A stretch of DNA of 64,000 nt from Chthonomonas sp. (lineage in GTDB: Bacteria; Armatimonadota; Fimbriimonadia; Fimbriimonadales; Fimbriimonadaceae), in NCBI GenBank assembly GCA_016788585.1, contig JAEURP010000022.1, positions 1 to 64,000 on the forward strand, in the 5' to 3' direction. This document shows, in pieces, positions 52,108 through 61,138 of the stretch. Under the pieces are notes generated by a model. It was not told the DNA's origin, ran no database searches, and worked only from the letters and a program-made list of their open reading frames with translations. Every line of letters begins with the position of its first letter. Position 1 is the first letter of the stretch. The translations under genes were made by a program, and so were the position numbers.

Positions 52108-53840
52108 GCGCCGAAATGCTCTTTGCGCTATCGACGCTTGCCGGATGGGCGGCTTGGTTCTTCGTGGTTATGGCGGTTCTCGCTGGATTGCGGCTCGCGG
52201 CAAATGCGCCGGGAATCGACCGCGATAGTGCCAAGAGGAGCCTCGTTGTTTGCTCGGTTGGCGCGCTCCTTGGCTTCTTGGTTTGCTTCTTCACACCGGC
52301 TGATCTTGGCCGGCAGATCGAGGGCGAGGGCGTCCGCATTCCGGCGGTCTGGTTCTACATGCACTTCTGGGGCTGGGCCGCCCTTTCAGGTGCGGTTATG
52401 GGACTTACATCGCTCATTCAGGGCTACCTGGCGGTGTCGCAGGAGGAACGCACCAACAAGCTGAAATGGATGGGCGGCTGGCTCATTTTCGCCGGAGCTT
52501 CGTTCTGGCTGTTCAAGTGGATCGCGCCTCAGGTCACGATCTTTCGAGGCGCGTTCTTCTTGTCTCCTGCGACGATCGGGATCGCGGCGTTGCTACTGTT
52601 TGGAAGCCTCGCCTTTCTGGCATTTTCGACTCGCCGGGCAACAACCCGGAGCGCGGGAAAGACCATGTGGACCCACCTTGCGTTGCTCGCGGGGTGCGCA
52701 ATTTTCGGTCTGCCTTTTGCTTGGCTTTTGAGCAGTTCATTCAAAGAAGACCGCGACCTGACCGGCGGCGTCATGTGGATACCCAAGGTTACGGAAACGA
52801 CAGCCTACTTTGATCCGAACAAGCCTCAATTTTCCGGTCAAGCGTACGGCATGGAAGTCACCGCCGAGCCGACCAAAGATCTCGGCAATGGCAAGTTTCA
52901 ATTCGATATCGTTGCGCCATTCAACATGCGAGGGCGGACGTTCGAAGCAGCAAAGTCTGAACTGAAAGTCGTGCCGAAACAAGTGCCGATTGTGAACGGC
53001 GACTGGGATGGCACCAAGTTCCGGGGTCGGGTCATCGAAGAACTCGGCAATGGCGACCGGCGCATCGAGGCCATGGAACCAGCCAATCTCGCTGGCCAAG
53101 TTCGAGATTTCAAGCGCGACCAAGCGCCAGATTCTCGACCGGACGGTTTGCGCTGGAAGAACTATCCCGAAGCCCTCCAGTATCTGCCGCCCGAGACCAA
53201 TTTTGGTCTCGTTTACCTTAAGAACACGCTCATTTTGGTCGTGCTCAGCGTGATTGGCACGATATTGAGTTGTGCGATTGTCGCCTATGCCTTTAGTCGA
53301 ATGCGATTCCCGGGCCGCGAATTTTTGTTCAAGGTTCTGCTCGCGACGATGATGCTGCCTGGGGCGGTGACGCTCATGCCACAATTCTTGATCTTCAAGA
53401 ACCTTGGCTGGATCGACACGTTGCAGCCGCTGTGGGTGCCCGCGTTCTTTGCCGGTGCCTTCAATGTCTTCATGCTCCGGCAGTTCTTCAATCAGATTCC
53501 GATGGAATTGGAAGACGCGGCCAAGATCGACGGCTGTAGTTTTCTGCGCTCGTTCTGGACCGTGATGCTGCCTCAAGTTAAGCCCGCTTTGGCGGTCATC
53601 GCGATTTGGACCTTCATGGGAACTTGGAACAACTTCATGGGGCCGCTGATTTACATCAACTCGCCCGAGAACATGCCCATCGCCTATGCGTTGCAGCTGT
53701 TTAGCGGTGAGAGAAGTGGGGAGCCTGGTCTTCTCATGGCTTTCGCCACAATGACCATGCTCCCCGTTCTTGCGTTGTTCTTCTTTGCTCAGAAGTACTT
53801 CATTGAAGGAGTAACCTTGAGCGGACTGGGCGGACGTTAA
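52104..53840 (+). CDS. MalG-like sugar ABC permease with extra N-terminal helices and a periplasmic insert
   Basis: 578 residues, about twice the normal ~280. Five additional hydrophobic helices occupy residues ~5-185. The usual MalG helix 1 follows (LALLAGCAIFGLPFAWLLSS), but the next loop has about 140 extra residues (between SFKEDRDLTGG and NYPEAL) predicted periplasmic. The normal core then continues, with the EAA-type loop MELEDAAKIDGCSFLRSFW and ending YFIEGVTLSGLGGR. It pairs with the fused upstream protein. No ATP-binding subunit gene is adjacent, so a shared ATPase elsewhere is inferred. Confidence 0.88.
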   Translation: MSAEMLFALSTLAGWAAWFFVVMAVLAGLRLAANAPGIDRDSAKRSLVVCSVGALLGFLVCFFTPADLGRQIEGEGVRIPAVWFYMHFWGWAALSGAVMGLTSLIQGYLAVSQEERTNKLKWMGGWLIFAGASFWLFKWIAPQVTIFRGAFFLSPATIGIAALLLFGSLAFLAFSTRRATTRSAGKTMWTHLALLAGCAIFGLPFAWLLSSSFKEDRDLTGGVMWIPKVTETTAYFDPNKPQFSGQAYGMEVTAEPTKDLGNGKFQFDIVAPFNMRGRTFEAAKSELKVVPKQVPIVNGDWDGTKFRGRVIEELGNGDRRIEAMEPANLAGQVRDFKRDQAPDSRPDGLRWKNYPEALQYLPPETNFGLVYLKNTLILVVLSVIGTILSCAIVAYAFSRMRFPGREFLFKVLLATMMLPGAVTLMPQFLIFKNLGWIDTLQPLWVPAFFAGAFNVFMLRQFFNQIPMELEDAAKIDGCSFLRSFWTVMLPQVKPALAVIAIWTFMGTWNNFMGPLIYINSPENMPIAYALQLFSGERSGEPGLLMAFATMTMLPVLALFFFAQKYFIEGVTLSGLGGR

Positions 53841-55075
53841 TCGTTTACGCCGCCGAAGTTAGCAATCACGATATCAATGTCGGCCGCGTCCACCTCGCCA
53901 GACACGTCGGCATCTGTTGCTGCAACTGCGACAGACCCAAAGTCCGCGATCACAAGATCGATGTCAACCGCGTCCACTTCTCCACTGTTGTCTGCATCCC
54001 CATTCTGCAAGGTGATTGTGCCGACTGATTGATTCGATCCCGTGAGGTTTACATTACTGATCCGACGCAGGAAGGAACTACCGTCGAGTTCGATGGTGGA
54101 AGCCCCCGTCGCGGATGCCGGCAGATTGATCGAGAAGGTCGTGCTCGCAGTAGAACATGTTATCGAACCGCTGCCTATTGTTGTAGCGCCCTGTTTGACC
54201 ACGTACGAAATCGACCGGTTTGCAGCAAAGGTGCCGACTGTGTCGCCCAACGTGAGCGTCCCTGAAACGGCTTGATTGCTCATCAAAGTCGGAGCAAAAG
54301 CCGCAGCTGAGAACGTTCCCGCACCCGTGAAGACAGATGGGATTGTGCCCGTATATGACGCCGTGGCAATGTCGTAAATGTAAAACACCGGTTGCGAAGT
54401 GATGTTTCCATCGGTAACTAAGTAGATTTTGCCATTGCCAGCAGCCATGCCATCGATATCGGTCTCAGGCAGATTGGTTGATGGGTTGTTCGGGTATGCG
54501 CTTAGAAACGTCTGGGTTAGCCCAGTAACGTCGATCGAATAGATCCCGGCTGGCCCGGTATCTGACAATCCGTAGAGTACGCCCGACGAGTCATCAACAT
54601 CCAATCCGCCGAAATCGAAGGTGGAGGAATAGGTGTAGATCGGAGCCGAGAATCCTGTGGTGGTATTGATTTCGTGAACGGCCTCAATGGCAATGTTACG
54701 GGTCCCCAGCAGGCGATTGGAGACTTGATCGTACGCCAATGCAACGAAGTTCACCGAAGTGGTGGTGCCGTTTTGCTGAGTCATTGTCAGCGATGTAATG
54801 CCACCGAGGTTCCCGTTTCGAAGGTCCGCAAAACTGCATCGGAATAGGGTCCCACCGTTGTTCCAATATAGGATTTCGTTCTCATTATCCGCGGCCATTC
54901 CCCAAGGCTTCATATTCGAAGCATTGGCAGGAGTAAAAAGGGCTGTCGACCCTCCAGTAGTCAAGTCGATGTAATAGAGTGTTTGGGCTCCTGACTGATC
55001 ATTTCCAACAATTAGTTGCGCGTTAGCCGCACCCGCTGCAACGACAAGTCCTGCAAGTACAAAATTCTTCATCAT
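53837..55075 (-). CDS. Secreted propeller-like protein with paired dockerin-like C-terminus
   Basis: 412 residues; signal peptide MMKNFVLAGLVVAAGAANAQ. Residues ~22-270 contain repeated strands like LYYIDLTTGGSTALFTPANA and VFYIYDIATASYTGTIPSVF, a likely beta-propeller. The shared beta-sandwich (ISYVVKQGATTIGSGSITC to GSSFLRRISNVNLTG) and two EF-hand-like repeats (NGDADNSGEVDAVDIDLVI and DVSGEVDAADIDIVIANFG) end the protein. It overlaps the convergent permease gene by 4 bp and is divergent from the 55200 gene. Confidence 0.8.
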   Translation of the reverse strand: MMKNFVLAGLVVAAGAANAQLIVGNDQSGAQTLYYIDLTTGGSTALFTPANASNMKPWGMAADNENEILYWNNGGTLFRCSFADLRNGNLGGITSLTMTQQNGTTTSVNFVALAYDQVSNRLLGTRNIAIEAVHEINTTTGFSAPIYTYSSTFDFGGLDVDDSSGVLYGLSDTGPAGIYSIDVTGLTQTFLSAYPNNPSTNLPETDIDGMAAGNGKIYLVTDGNITSQPVFYIYDIATASYTGTIPSVFTGAGTFSAAAFAPTLMSNQAVSGTLTLGDTVGTFAANRSISYVVKQGATTIGSGSITCSTASTTFSINLPASATGASTIELDGSSFLRRISNVNLTGSNQSVGTITLQNGDADNSGEVDAVDIDLVIADFGSVAVAATDADVSGEVDAADIDIVIANFGGVND

Positions 55076-55199
55076 TTATCTTCTCCGTAGAAACGGACTC
55101 CCCTTATATTAAGCCCTTTTTCTGACAAATAGTACAGTAAGTTTATCAGGAAAGACGTCCAATAATTCCTTTGGTGCAACCTGTGCATCAGTGTAGTTC

Positions 55200-56315
55200 A
55201 TGGCTCCCATCAAAGGCTTTTTCCTGCTTCATGTGTTGGCCTTAGCCGCAGTCCTGCGAGCGGCAGATACGACGGTGGTCCCCAGTGCATTCGAGACCAC
55301 GGTAGGGACTGGGGGGTTTAATGGTCCTACCGACGGGTTGGCGCGAACCTACCAGTGGCTCATACACGCGGATCAGCTAACTCCATTCGTGGGGCGCACT
55401 CTAAACGGAATCTCTTTCCGGCAAGCTGGGACCTCGACAACTGCTTATCCGTCTGCTGAAGTCACCGTACCAAGCTTCGATCTGAGAATCGGCCCTGGCG
55501 TAGCGCCGAGTGCCCGCAGCATTACAAACTTCACTTTGAACCACGGATCTCTGACGCTGGTCCGATCGGGCCAGCTCATCATTCCTGCGAATAGCTATCC
55601 GGCCGGTGGCATCGCTTTTGGGCCAATAGTTCCCTTCTCGACCACATATCTGTACCTTGGCGGACACCTTCTCATCGAAATGCGAAAGTCTGCCCATACC
55701 GGAACAAGTGCCTCGTCCGGGGCTATTGTCGCATCTGGAGGCGCAACCCTTGGCTACGGATCACAATTTAGCGCTTGCTGGGGGACTAGCTCCACTTCGA
55801 CCGCCGGGAGTCAAGGAAATTTTATCATTACCCGTCTCCATGCTGAGCCACTGCCGACCATCCCCGTAACCGGGACAATTGCCTTTTCCGATTACATAGC
55901 GACCTTGGCAGGCAAGTCAGTGCAAATGGTGATGAAGCCGGTTGGATCGACAACCACAATACAATCAAGCTCGGTTACCCTAAATGCTGCTGGCGAATTC
56001 ACATTCTCGGTTCTTCAAAGCACACCAGCCGGCACCTATGAGCTCTATGCCGATACATCGCCTTTTATTCGGCGAAAGCAAACCCTGACACTAACAGCAG
56101 TTGGCGCGGCAAACATCAATTTCAATTTGCCGAACGGCGACTGCGATAATTCTGGCGAGGTCGACGCTGCAGATGTGGACGCCATTGTCGTGGCTTTCGG
56201 TGCTGTCGTGGGGAATCCAAACTACTCCGTCAGTGTCGACGCTGATGGGTCTTCCGAAGTCGATGCGGCCGATATCGATATCGTCATTCAAGGCTTTGGA
56301 TTGGTCGACGATTAG
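55200..56315 (+). CDS. Secreted protein with paired dockerin-like C-terminus, tandem copy 1
   Basis: 371 residues; signal peptide through LAAVLRAA. The N-terminal ~210 residues form a beta-rich domain (RTYQWLIHADQLTPFVGRTL, NGISFRQAGT, YLYLGGHLLIEMRKSAHTGT). The same domain occurs in the next gene (RTYQLVIHENQLTAVVGKTL), so the two are tandem duplicates. The shared beta-sandwich (GKSVQMVMKPVGSTTTI to PFIRRKQTLTL) and paired repeats NGDCDNSGEVDAADVDAI and DGSSEVDAADIDIVIQGFG follow. Role unknown; extracellular by the signal peptide. Confidence 0.8.
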   Translation: MAPIKGFFLLHVLALAAVLRAADTTVVPSAFETTVGTGGFNGPTDGLARTYQWLIHADQLTPFVGRTLNGISFRQAGTSTTAYPSAEVTVPSFDLRIGPGVAPSARSITNFTLNHGSLTLVRSGQLIIPANSYPAGGIAFGPIVPFSTTYLYLGGHLLIEMRKSAHTGTSASSGAIVASGGATLGYGSQFSACWGTSSTSTAGSQGNFIITRLHAEPLPTIPVTGTIAFSDYIATLAGKSVQMVMKPVGSTTTIQSSSVTLNAAGEFTFSVLQSTPAGTYELYADTSPFIRRKQTLTLTAVGAANINFNLPNGDCDNSGEVDAADVDAIVVAFGAVVGNPNYSVSVDADGSSEVDAADIDIVIQGFGLVDD

Positions 56316-56374
56316 GTCCATTCTTGACCAGTTTGTTTGGAATTTTCTGTCACTTTTGATAGAGTAATGGTGTA

Positions 56375-57484
56375 ATGCGACTCCAACTCTTCAATGCAGC
56401 CCTCTTGGTCGCGCTAGCCAGCCCTGCTCAAGCAGGTACCCACGTAGTCCCGCCCGCGCATGAGTTTGCCACAGGCGGAGCGACATTTCTCGGGCCATTG
56501 TCCAACGCACCAAGGACCTACCAACTCGTGATTCACGAAAATCAGCTGACCGCGGTTGTCGGCAAGACCTTAAACGGAATCACGTTTCGGCTGCTGACTT
56601 CAGCAACGGCCGCCTACCCAGTATCCGACATCATCTTCGATGATTACACGATTTCCATTGGTCCAAGCGTCGATCCAGCAAGCCGAACGAGCGTTTTTGC
56701 CGCGAACTTCACCGGAACCCCAGTTCAAGTGCGAACCGGTCCTCTCACCATCCCCGCGAATACTTTTCCTGCCGAAGACAATGAGTTTGGCTACGTCATT
56801 GATTTTGGAGATTATCAGTACGCTGGCGGACACCTCGCGATCGAAATTCGCAAGTCTGGTTTTTCTGGTACCAGTTCCTCCGTAGATGCCATCTCAGCGA
56901 TCTCCGGCGGGCCTCTGGGCTACGGCACCGACTTTTCCGCCGCTTGGAACAGTAGTGCCTCTGCCACGACCGGGACAACCCTTTCGAGCTTTTCCATTCT
57001 AAAGCTTAGCTTCGCAGAGCCGGCAACACTTCCAATCTCAGGGACCATTGCCTTCTCGAACTTTATTGCGCCACTGAACGGCAAGTCGGTGCAGATGACC
57101 CTTACGAACGCTGGCTCGACCACGAGCGTCCACTCAGACACCGTCACCGTCGATGCGGACGGCGACTATATCCTATCCGTACCTTTGGGCATGCCAGCCG
57201 GGAACTATGACCTGTATTCCAATACTTCGCCATTCGTCCGTAGAAAAACATCGCTGGTCCTTACCGGTGGCGGTGCCGCAGAAGTCAATTTCGTACTTCC
57301 AAATGGCGATTGCGATGACAGCGGCGAGGTTGATGCCGCCGACATAGATGCCGTAATTGCCGGATTCGGACTAACTTTGGGAAGCCCCGGCTACTCACTC
57401 AGTATTGACTGCGATGGCTCCACGGAAGTGGATGCCGCTGATATCGACGTGGTCATCAGCAGCTTCGGCTCAGTGGACGACTAG
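56375..57484 (+). CDS. Secreted protein with paired dockerin-like C-terminus, tandem copy 2
   Basis: 369 residues; signal peptide LFNAALLVALASPAQA. Same architecture as the preceding gene: a ~205-residue beta domain (VVGKTLNGITFRLLTSAT, YAGGHLAIEIRKSGFSGTSS), a beta-sandwich (GKSVQMTLTNAGSTTSV to SPFVRRKTSLVLTG), then NGDCDDSGEVDAADIDAVI and DGSTEVDAADIDVVISSFG. Paralogue of the gene 59 bp upstream and probably co-transcribed with it. It overlaps the convergent DUF1800 gene by 4 bp. Confidence 0.8.
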   Translation: MRLQLFNAALLVALASPAQAGTHVVPPAHEFATGGATFLGPLSNAPRTYQLVIHENQLTAVVGKTLNGITFRLLTSATAAYPVSDIIFDDYTISIGPSVDPASRTSVFAANFTGTPVQVRTGPLTIPANTFPAEDNEFGYVIDFGDYQYAGGHLAIEIRKSGFSGTSSSVDAISAISGGPLGYGTDFSAAWNSSASATTGTTLSSFSILKLSFAEPATLPISGTIAFSNFIAPLNGKSVQMTLTNAGSTTSVHSDTVTVDADGDYILSVPLGMPAGNYDLYSNTSPFVRRKTSLVLTGGGAAEVNFVLPNGDCDDSGEVDAADIDAVIAGFGLTLGSPGYSLSIDCDGSTEVDAADIDVVISSFGSVDD

Positions 57485-58935
57485 CAGACTTGGAAGCTCG
57501 GCATGGCAAACAGTGCCGTTCCGAGCTCCACAAACAGTGCCGACGCCCGGTCCTTGTCACCCAAGGCTCGGGCGCCCTCATGTTTGCTCGCGATGGTTAC
57601 CATCGCATTGCGTTGCTCCGCCGATGGCTCTGCATCGAATATCTGCAAAAAGCCCTCGACCACGTCGCTTGGGCTTGCCGCGTTAAATTCGTTCTTAATG
57701 CGCTGGCCAATCCACGCCGCGATGGGCCGGTTCGGATCATCGCCCTGAAAGATCAGCTTGGCGTGGCCCCATCGCGCGGTCATGTTCGTCGAAGTGATCC
57801 ATGCCTGCCCCCATTCCCAACCTCCAACATTCGGCGGATAGAGCAATAGCAGCCCCTGCTGATTCATGAGGTAGCCGAGGCCGAGGCTGATGTCTTTAAG
57901 CTCCTTGCGCAAGGGTTCCCCGGGCTTACCGCGAAGCTGAAGCAAGATGTCGTTCACGCCGAACTGACGGAACAGCGCGATCGTGAAGTCCACAGGACTC
58001 TTGGAGTTCTTACGGATCGTGTTCTGCGACCAGAATTCGGGGGATTCCGCAATGAGTCGTAGCGCCGGCTTTAGGGCAAAGTCACCGGATCGCAGTTGGG
58101 CCGCGACCTTTTCGATCAATGCCGGCGTCGCGCCTTCGCCAACCAGCCACCCAACCAGCTTGCGCGCCACGAACTTCGGCGTCGCGTCGTGCGCCAAGGT
58201 CAGATTCAGAACATCCTGCCCGCCAAACTTGCCGCGCTTCCCAAGGATAGCCTTCTCGCCGTCGTCATGCAGGTCCGGCACCTCGCAATAGCTGAAGATC
58301 GAGTGCTTTTCCTTGGCCGCGTTTTGGCGCAAATCTTCAAAGGCTGTTTCCAAGCCAATGCCGCCGTAGTGGATGGACCAGCCCGTAAGCGCACGCGCCG
58401 CTTCTTGAATGTCTTTCTCCGTGTAATTGCCCTGACCAAGAGTAAACAATTCCAAAAGCTCCCGTGCGAAGTTCTCGTTAGGTTTGAATTTCGTGCTCAG
58501 GTGCGTGTCGAGATAATAGAGCAGCGCAGGCGTACGGCTAACCTCGTTGAGCAGATTAGCAAAGCTACCGGAAGCGTTCTTTCGCAACACCTCGAGGTAC
58601 TGCAGCATCATCGGCGCATCAAAAACCTTCTCGCCGCTCACGGAAAAGTGGTCGTGCCAAAGCAACGTCAAGCGCTGTTCGAGGGGCCGTTGGCTCATCA
58701 TCATGCGCATCGCCCACCAGCCCGTGATCTGCGTCGGCTCAAGTTGGAATTTTCCGTCCTCATAGGCCATGAATTCCCATGCCGTCACCGGAAACTTCTC
58801 GTCAATCGCGTCGTAATTGATTAGCCGGCTAATCGCGCCATCAACGCCAAGAGGCGCAAAAAGATCCACTTCCGTCTTGCCTGCCCCAAGGCCAAAACGA
58901 CGCAACAAGTGGGCAATGCGCGCGCGATCATCCAT
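57481..58935 (-). CDS. DUF1800 family protein
   Basis: 484 residues with the family landmarks HLLRRFGLGAGKTEVD at the start, LEQRLTLLWHDHFSVSGEKV, KFKPNENFARELLELFTLGQ, AARALTGWSIHYGG, LTLAHDATPKFVARKLVGWL and LLYPPNVGGWEWGQAWIT. Function unknown; in many bacteria a DUF1501 gene sits next to it, but here it stands alone. No signal peptide seen. The start is divergent from the DUF6765-like gene, 51 bp away. Confidence 0.88.
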   Translation of the reverse strand: MDDRARIAHLLRRFGLGAGKTEVDLFAPLGVDGAISRLINYDAIDEKFPVTAWEFMAYEDGKFQLEPTQITGWWAMRMMMSQRPLEQRLTLLWHDHFSVSGEKVFDAPMMLQYLEVLRKNASGSFANLLNEVSRTPALLYYLDTHLSTKFKPNENFARELLELFTLGQGNYTEKDIQEAARALTGWSIHYGGIGLETAFEDLRQNAAKEKHSIFSYCEVPDLHDDGEKAILGKRGKFGGQDVLNLTLAHDATPKFVARKLVGWLVGEGATPALIEKVAAQLRSGDFALKPALRLIAESPEFWSQNTIRKNSKSPVDFTIALFRQFGVNDILLQLRGKPGEPLRKELKDISLGLGYLMNQQGLLLLYPPNVGGWEWGQAWITSTNMTARWGHAKLIFQGDDPNRPIAAWIGQRIKNEFNAASPSDVVEGFLQIFDAEPSAEQRNAMVTIASKHEGARALGDKDRASALFVELGTALFAMPSFQVC

Positions 58936-58941
58936 ATCTCT

Positions 58942-58947
58942 ACAATA
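58942..58947 (-). promoter_or_regulatory. -10-like hexamer TATTGT before DUF1800
   Basis: TATTGT on the minus strand ends 6 nt before the ATG at 58935, compatible with a leaderless transcript. Confidence 0.35.
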
Positions 58948-58972
58948 CGCGATCTTGCGGTGAACAAACCTT

Positions 58973-58978
58973 TATACT
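58973..58978 (+). promoter_or_regulatory. -10-like hexamer TATACT before the DUF6765-like gene
   Basis: TATACT ends 8 nt before the GTG start at 58987, with no ribosome-binding site between. Confidence 0.45.
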
Positions 58979-58986
58979 GACCATTA

Positions 58987-60723
58987 GTGACGAACATTTC
59001 TCGCGCCATATTTGCTCTCTTCGCCTGTCTCTGCGCGTGTGTTAGCTGGGGTTACTACGACGACGTCCACTATTCGCTGTCCTATTACATCGCGCGGCAA
59101 GCCGGGTACACGCCTCAGCAATCGCACCGCATCGCGAGCGCGGCGTCCATGGTGGATTGGGATCCCGAGACCGAACCTGTGCAATCTGGCGGACAGGCGC
59201 GGACAATGATCGATGCGGACCGCGGCGTCATCGACGCGATTCAGCGTGCCATCGAATCCAAGGGGCGATTGTGGGAGTTGCAACTCAAGCCATATCCCGC
59301 GGCTTCGACGCCGCGCTTCCGCTTTCATGCTTTCCGCAATGAAATGGAGCACGACCACGCGGTCGGTGGCGGCGAGAACGGAATCATCGCCCAGGGCGAA
59401 GTGAACGATCAGCTCAAGGCGCTCTTCGAAACGTCGATCTCCACCACGAAAAACCCCGGCGTCTTTCTTCATGCCTGGCAGGACCAAGTTCCGCATGGCG
59501 GATACGGCACGCAGTGGGGACACAACCCCTTCACGCCAGATTCTTTTCGCTTGCATCTGCAGCACAAATTGCCCGTTGGAAGCACGACCGATTGGATCGG
59601 TTTCCGCCCCAACGATGTTCTTAACCTCTGCCGCACCACGCATGGCAAGCTCACCGAGTTCGTCACCAGAAATATGCCGCATCAGCTCCAGCGCGGCTAC
59701 AACCACAACGAATTCGAGTCGCTCGTCGTGCAACTCGGCAATGTCAACCCGCCGCCCTCGCCCATCAAATCCGATCTCCAGCGGCAGCTGTTCATCCGCT
59801 ACTATGCGCGCTCATTGGGTGTCAATCTCGACCCCGTCACTTTCACGCTAACCAATTCTTCCCAGCTCATCACCGTGGCGGATGAGCTCGGCGTCGGGCT
59901 CAAAAAGGGCGATTTGGAGAAGCACAAGAGCGGACCGAATCTCGAAAAGGCCCGCGCCCTTGTGAATGCTCGGCTCAAAAGTGCAGGCATGGCCGATACC
60001 GTGCCGCCGCATCACATCAAGTACGACCTCGACGAAGAGGGCAAGCTCGCCAATCCTGCGCAGCTTGATCAATGGGTGCTGAGCGGTTCCCTCGGCGTCA
60101 CGGTTCGCGGCCCCACGGCTCCGGTCAGCGCCAATCTCAAGTTCAAAATTCGCGATGCCAATGGCAAGGTGCGCGAGGTCGCGGTTCCGGGCTATTCCAC
60201 GGTCGGTCTCGTGCCAGGTCGCCAGCATGTTTGGTCGAACCTGCCCATCGGCGACATCATTCTCGAAATCAAGCGGCCCGATGGCTCCCTCCAGCGCGGC
60301 ATCTGCACGCTCACCAAGCGGCTCAACAGCTTTGCCGTTCATGTGCCCGCCACTGACCCGAGCAAGCCCGTCAAACCGCCCGTGAAGCCCACCACGCCCC
60401 CCAGCACCGTCCCCAAAATGGGCGATTTCACCGGCACGTGGGCAACCAGCCAGGGCCGCTACGGCTATCCTGTCGAGGTCACCCTCTCGCAGTCCGGCGC
60501 GAAGGTAACCGGCACCTGGAAGCACGCCAGCGGCAGCGGCACCATCAGTGGCACCGTCAAAGGATTCGAGCTCACCTTCATCTATCGCCACACGGGCAAC
60601 GACGGCAGCTCGGAAGAAGGCACCGGAAGATGGGTGCTCCGGCAGGATGGCACCGCCTTCGAGGGAACCTACACGCCCAAAGGCGGCGCCCCCAACCGCT
60701 GGGGAGGGCCGAAGAAGAAGTAG
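58987..60723 (+). CDS. Secreted DUF6765-like protein with a C-terminal beta-barrel-like domain
   Basis: 578 residues; signal peptide IFALFACLCACVSWG. Residues ~22-230 resemble DUF6765/zinc-phospholipase-C-like proteins, with histidines and aspartates in DDVHYSLSYYIARQAGY, IASAASMVDWD, FHAFRNEMEHDHA and FLHAWQDQVPHGGYG. After a middle domain (LGVTVRGPTAPVSANLKFKI) and a Pro/Lys/Thr linker (~465-480), the last ~95 residues (GDFTGTWATSQGRYGYPVEV, SGTISGTVKGFELTFIY) look like a small antiparallel barrel found at the end of many secreted proteins. Starts with GTG. Substrate unknown. Confidence 0.65.
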   Translation: MTNISRAIFALFACLCACVSWGYYDDVHYSLSYYIARQAGYTPQQSHRIASAASMVDWDPETEPVQSGGQARTMIDADRGVIDAIQRAIESKGRLWELQLKPYPAASTPRFRFHAFRNEMEHDHAVGGGENGIIAQGEVNDQLKALFETSISTTKNPGVFLHAWQDQVPHGGYGTQWGHNPFTPDSFRLHLQHKLPVGSTTDWIGFRPNDVLNLCRTTHGKLTEFVTRNMPHQLQRGYNHNEFESLVVQLGNVNPPPSPIKSDLQRQLFIRYYARSLGVNLDPVTFTLTNSSQLITVADELGVGLKKGDLEKHKSGPNLEKARALVNARLKSAGMADTVPPHHIKYDLDEEGKLANPAQLDQWVLSGSLGVTVRGPTAPVSANLKFKIRDANGKVREVAVPGYSTVGLVPGRQHVWSNLPIGDIILEIKRPDGSLQRGICTLTKRLNSFAVHVPATDPSKPVKPPVKPTTPPSTVPKMGDFTGTWATSQGRYGYPVEVTLSQSGAKVTGTWKHASGSGTISGTVKGFELTFIYRHTGNDGSSEEGTGRWVLRQDGTAFEGTYTPKGGAPNRWGGPKKK

Positions 60724-60748
60724 GTTGGGGCTTGGGGTTCGCGCTACT

Positions 60749-60919
60749 CCTCTCCCGAGACCGGGAGAGGGTGGGAGAGGGTTGAAAAGTGTGGCATGCG
60801 ATCAACCCTCCCCGACCCCTCCCAAGCTTGGGAGGGGAGAGACAAACCCCTCTCCTGTTCGAGCTTCCCTTGCACTCGCGCGGGACTCCTCGAACTTCCT
60901 CTCCCGCAAGGGGAGAGGA
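60749..60919 (+). repeat. Three-hairpin GGGAGG repeat, copy B, plus further hairpins
   Basis: 60749-60837 aligns with the reverse of 39069-39159: CCTCTCCC...GGGAGAGG, GGGTTGA...TCAACCC with TGGCATGCGA in its loop, then CCCCTCCCAAGCTTGGGAGGGG-like palindrome arms. Two more inverted repeats follow: GTTCGAG/CTCGAAC (60857-60895) and TCCTCTCCC/GGGAGAGGA (60897-60919). Confidence 0.82.
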
Positions 60920-61138
60920 GGGCGGAAGCGCCAACTTATTCAATAGCCCCTCCGATCACATCGAACGAAAAACAAACCTATCAATCCGAACGCCCGACCA
61001 ATTCATCCGGATTTCAAAAACACAAAAATGAACCTCTGATTAACTCATCAAAAATGTTTTTTAACAAAAACTCTCTATAAATCACAAAAAAATGCCGATA
61101 AATCAGTGAACGCGGCGGCGCCGCTAGGAAGCTGAAAA
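60920..61138. other. AT-rich spacer before the third FN3 gene
   Basis: No gene. From about 60960 the base composition turns strongly AT-rich relative to the rest of the window, with A-runs and T-runs. TATAAA at 61076-61081 is a possible -10. AGGAA at 61126-61130 is the ribosome-binding site for the gene starting at 61139. Confidence 0.5.

Noticed and set aside
17086-57484. Cellulosome built on dockerins
   Set aside because: No cohesin domain, scaffoldin or carbohydrate-active enzyme is recognisable; the repeats only resemble dockerins.
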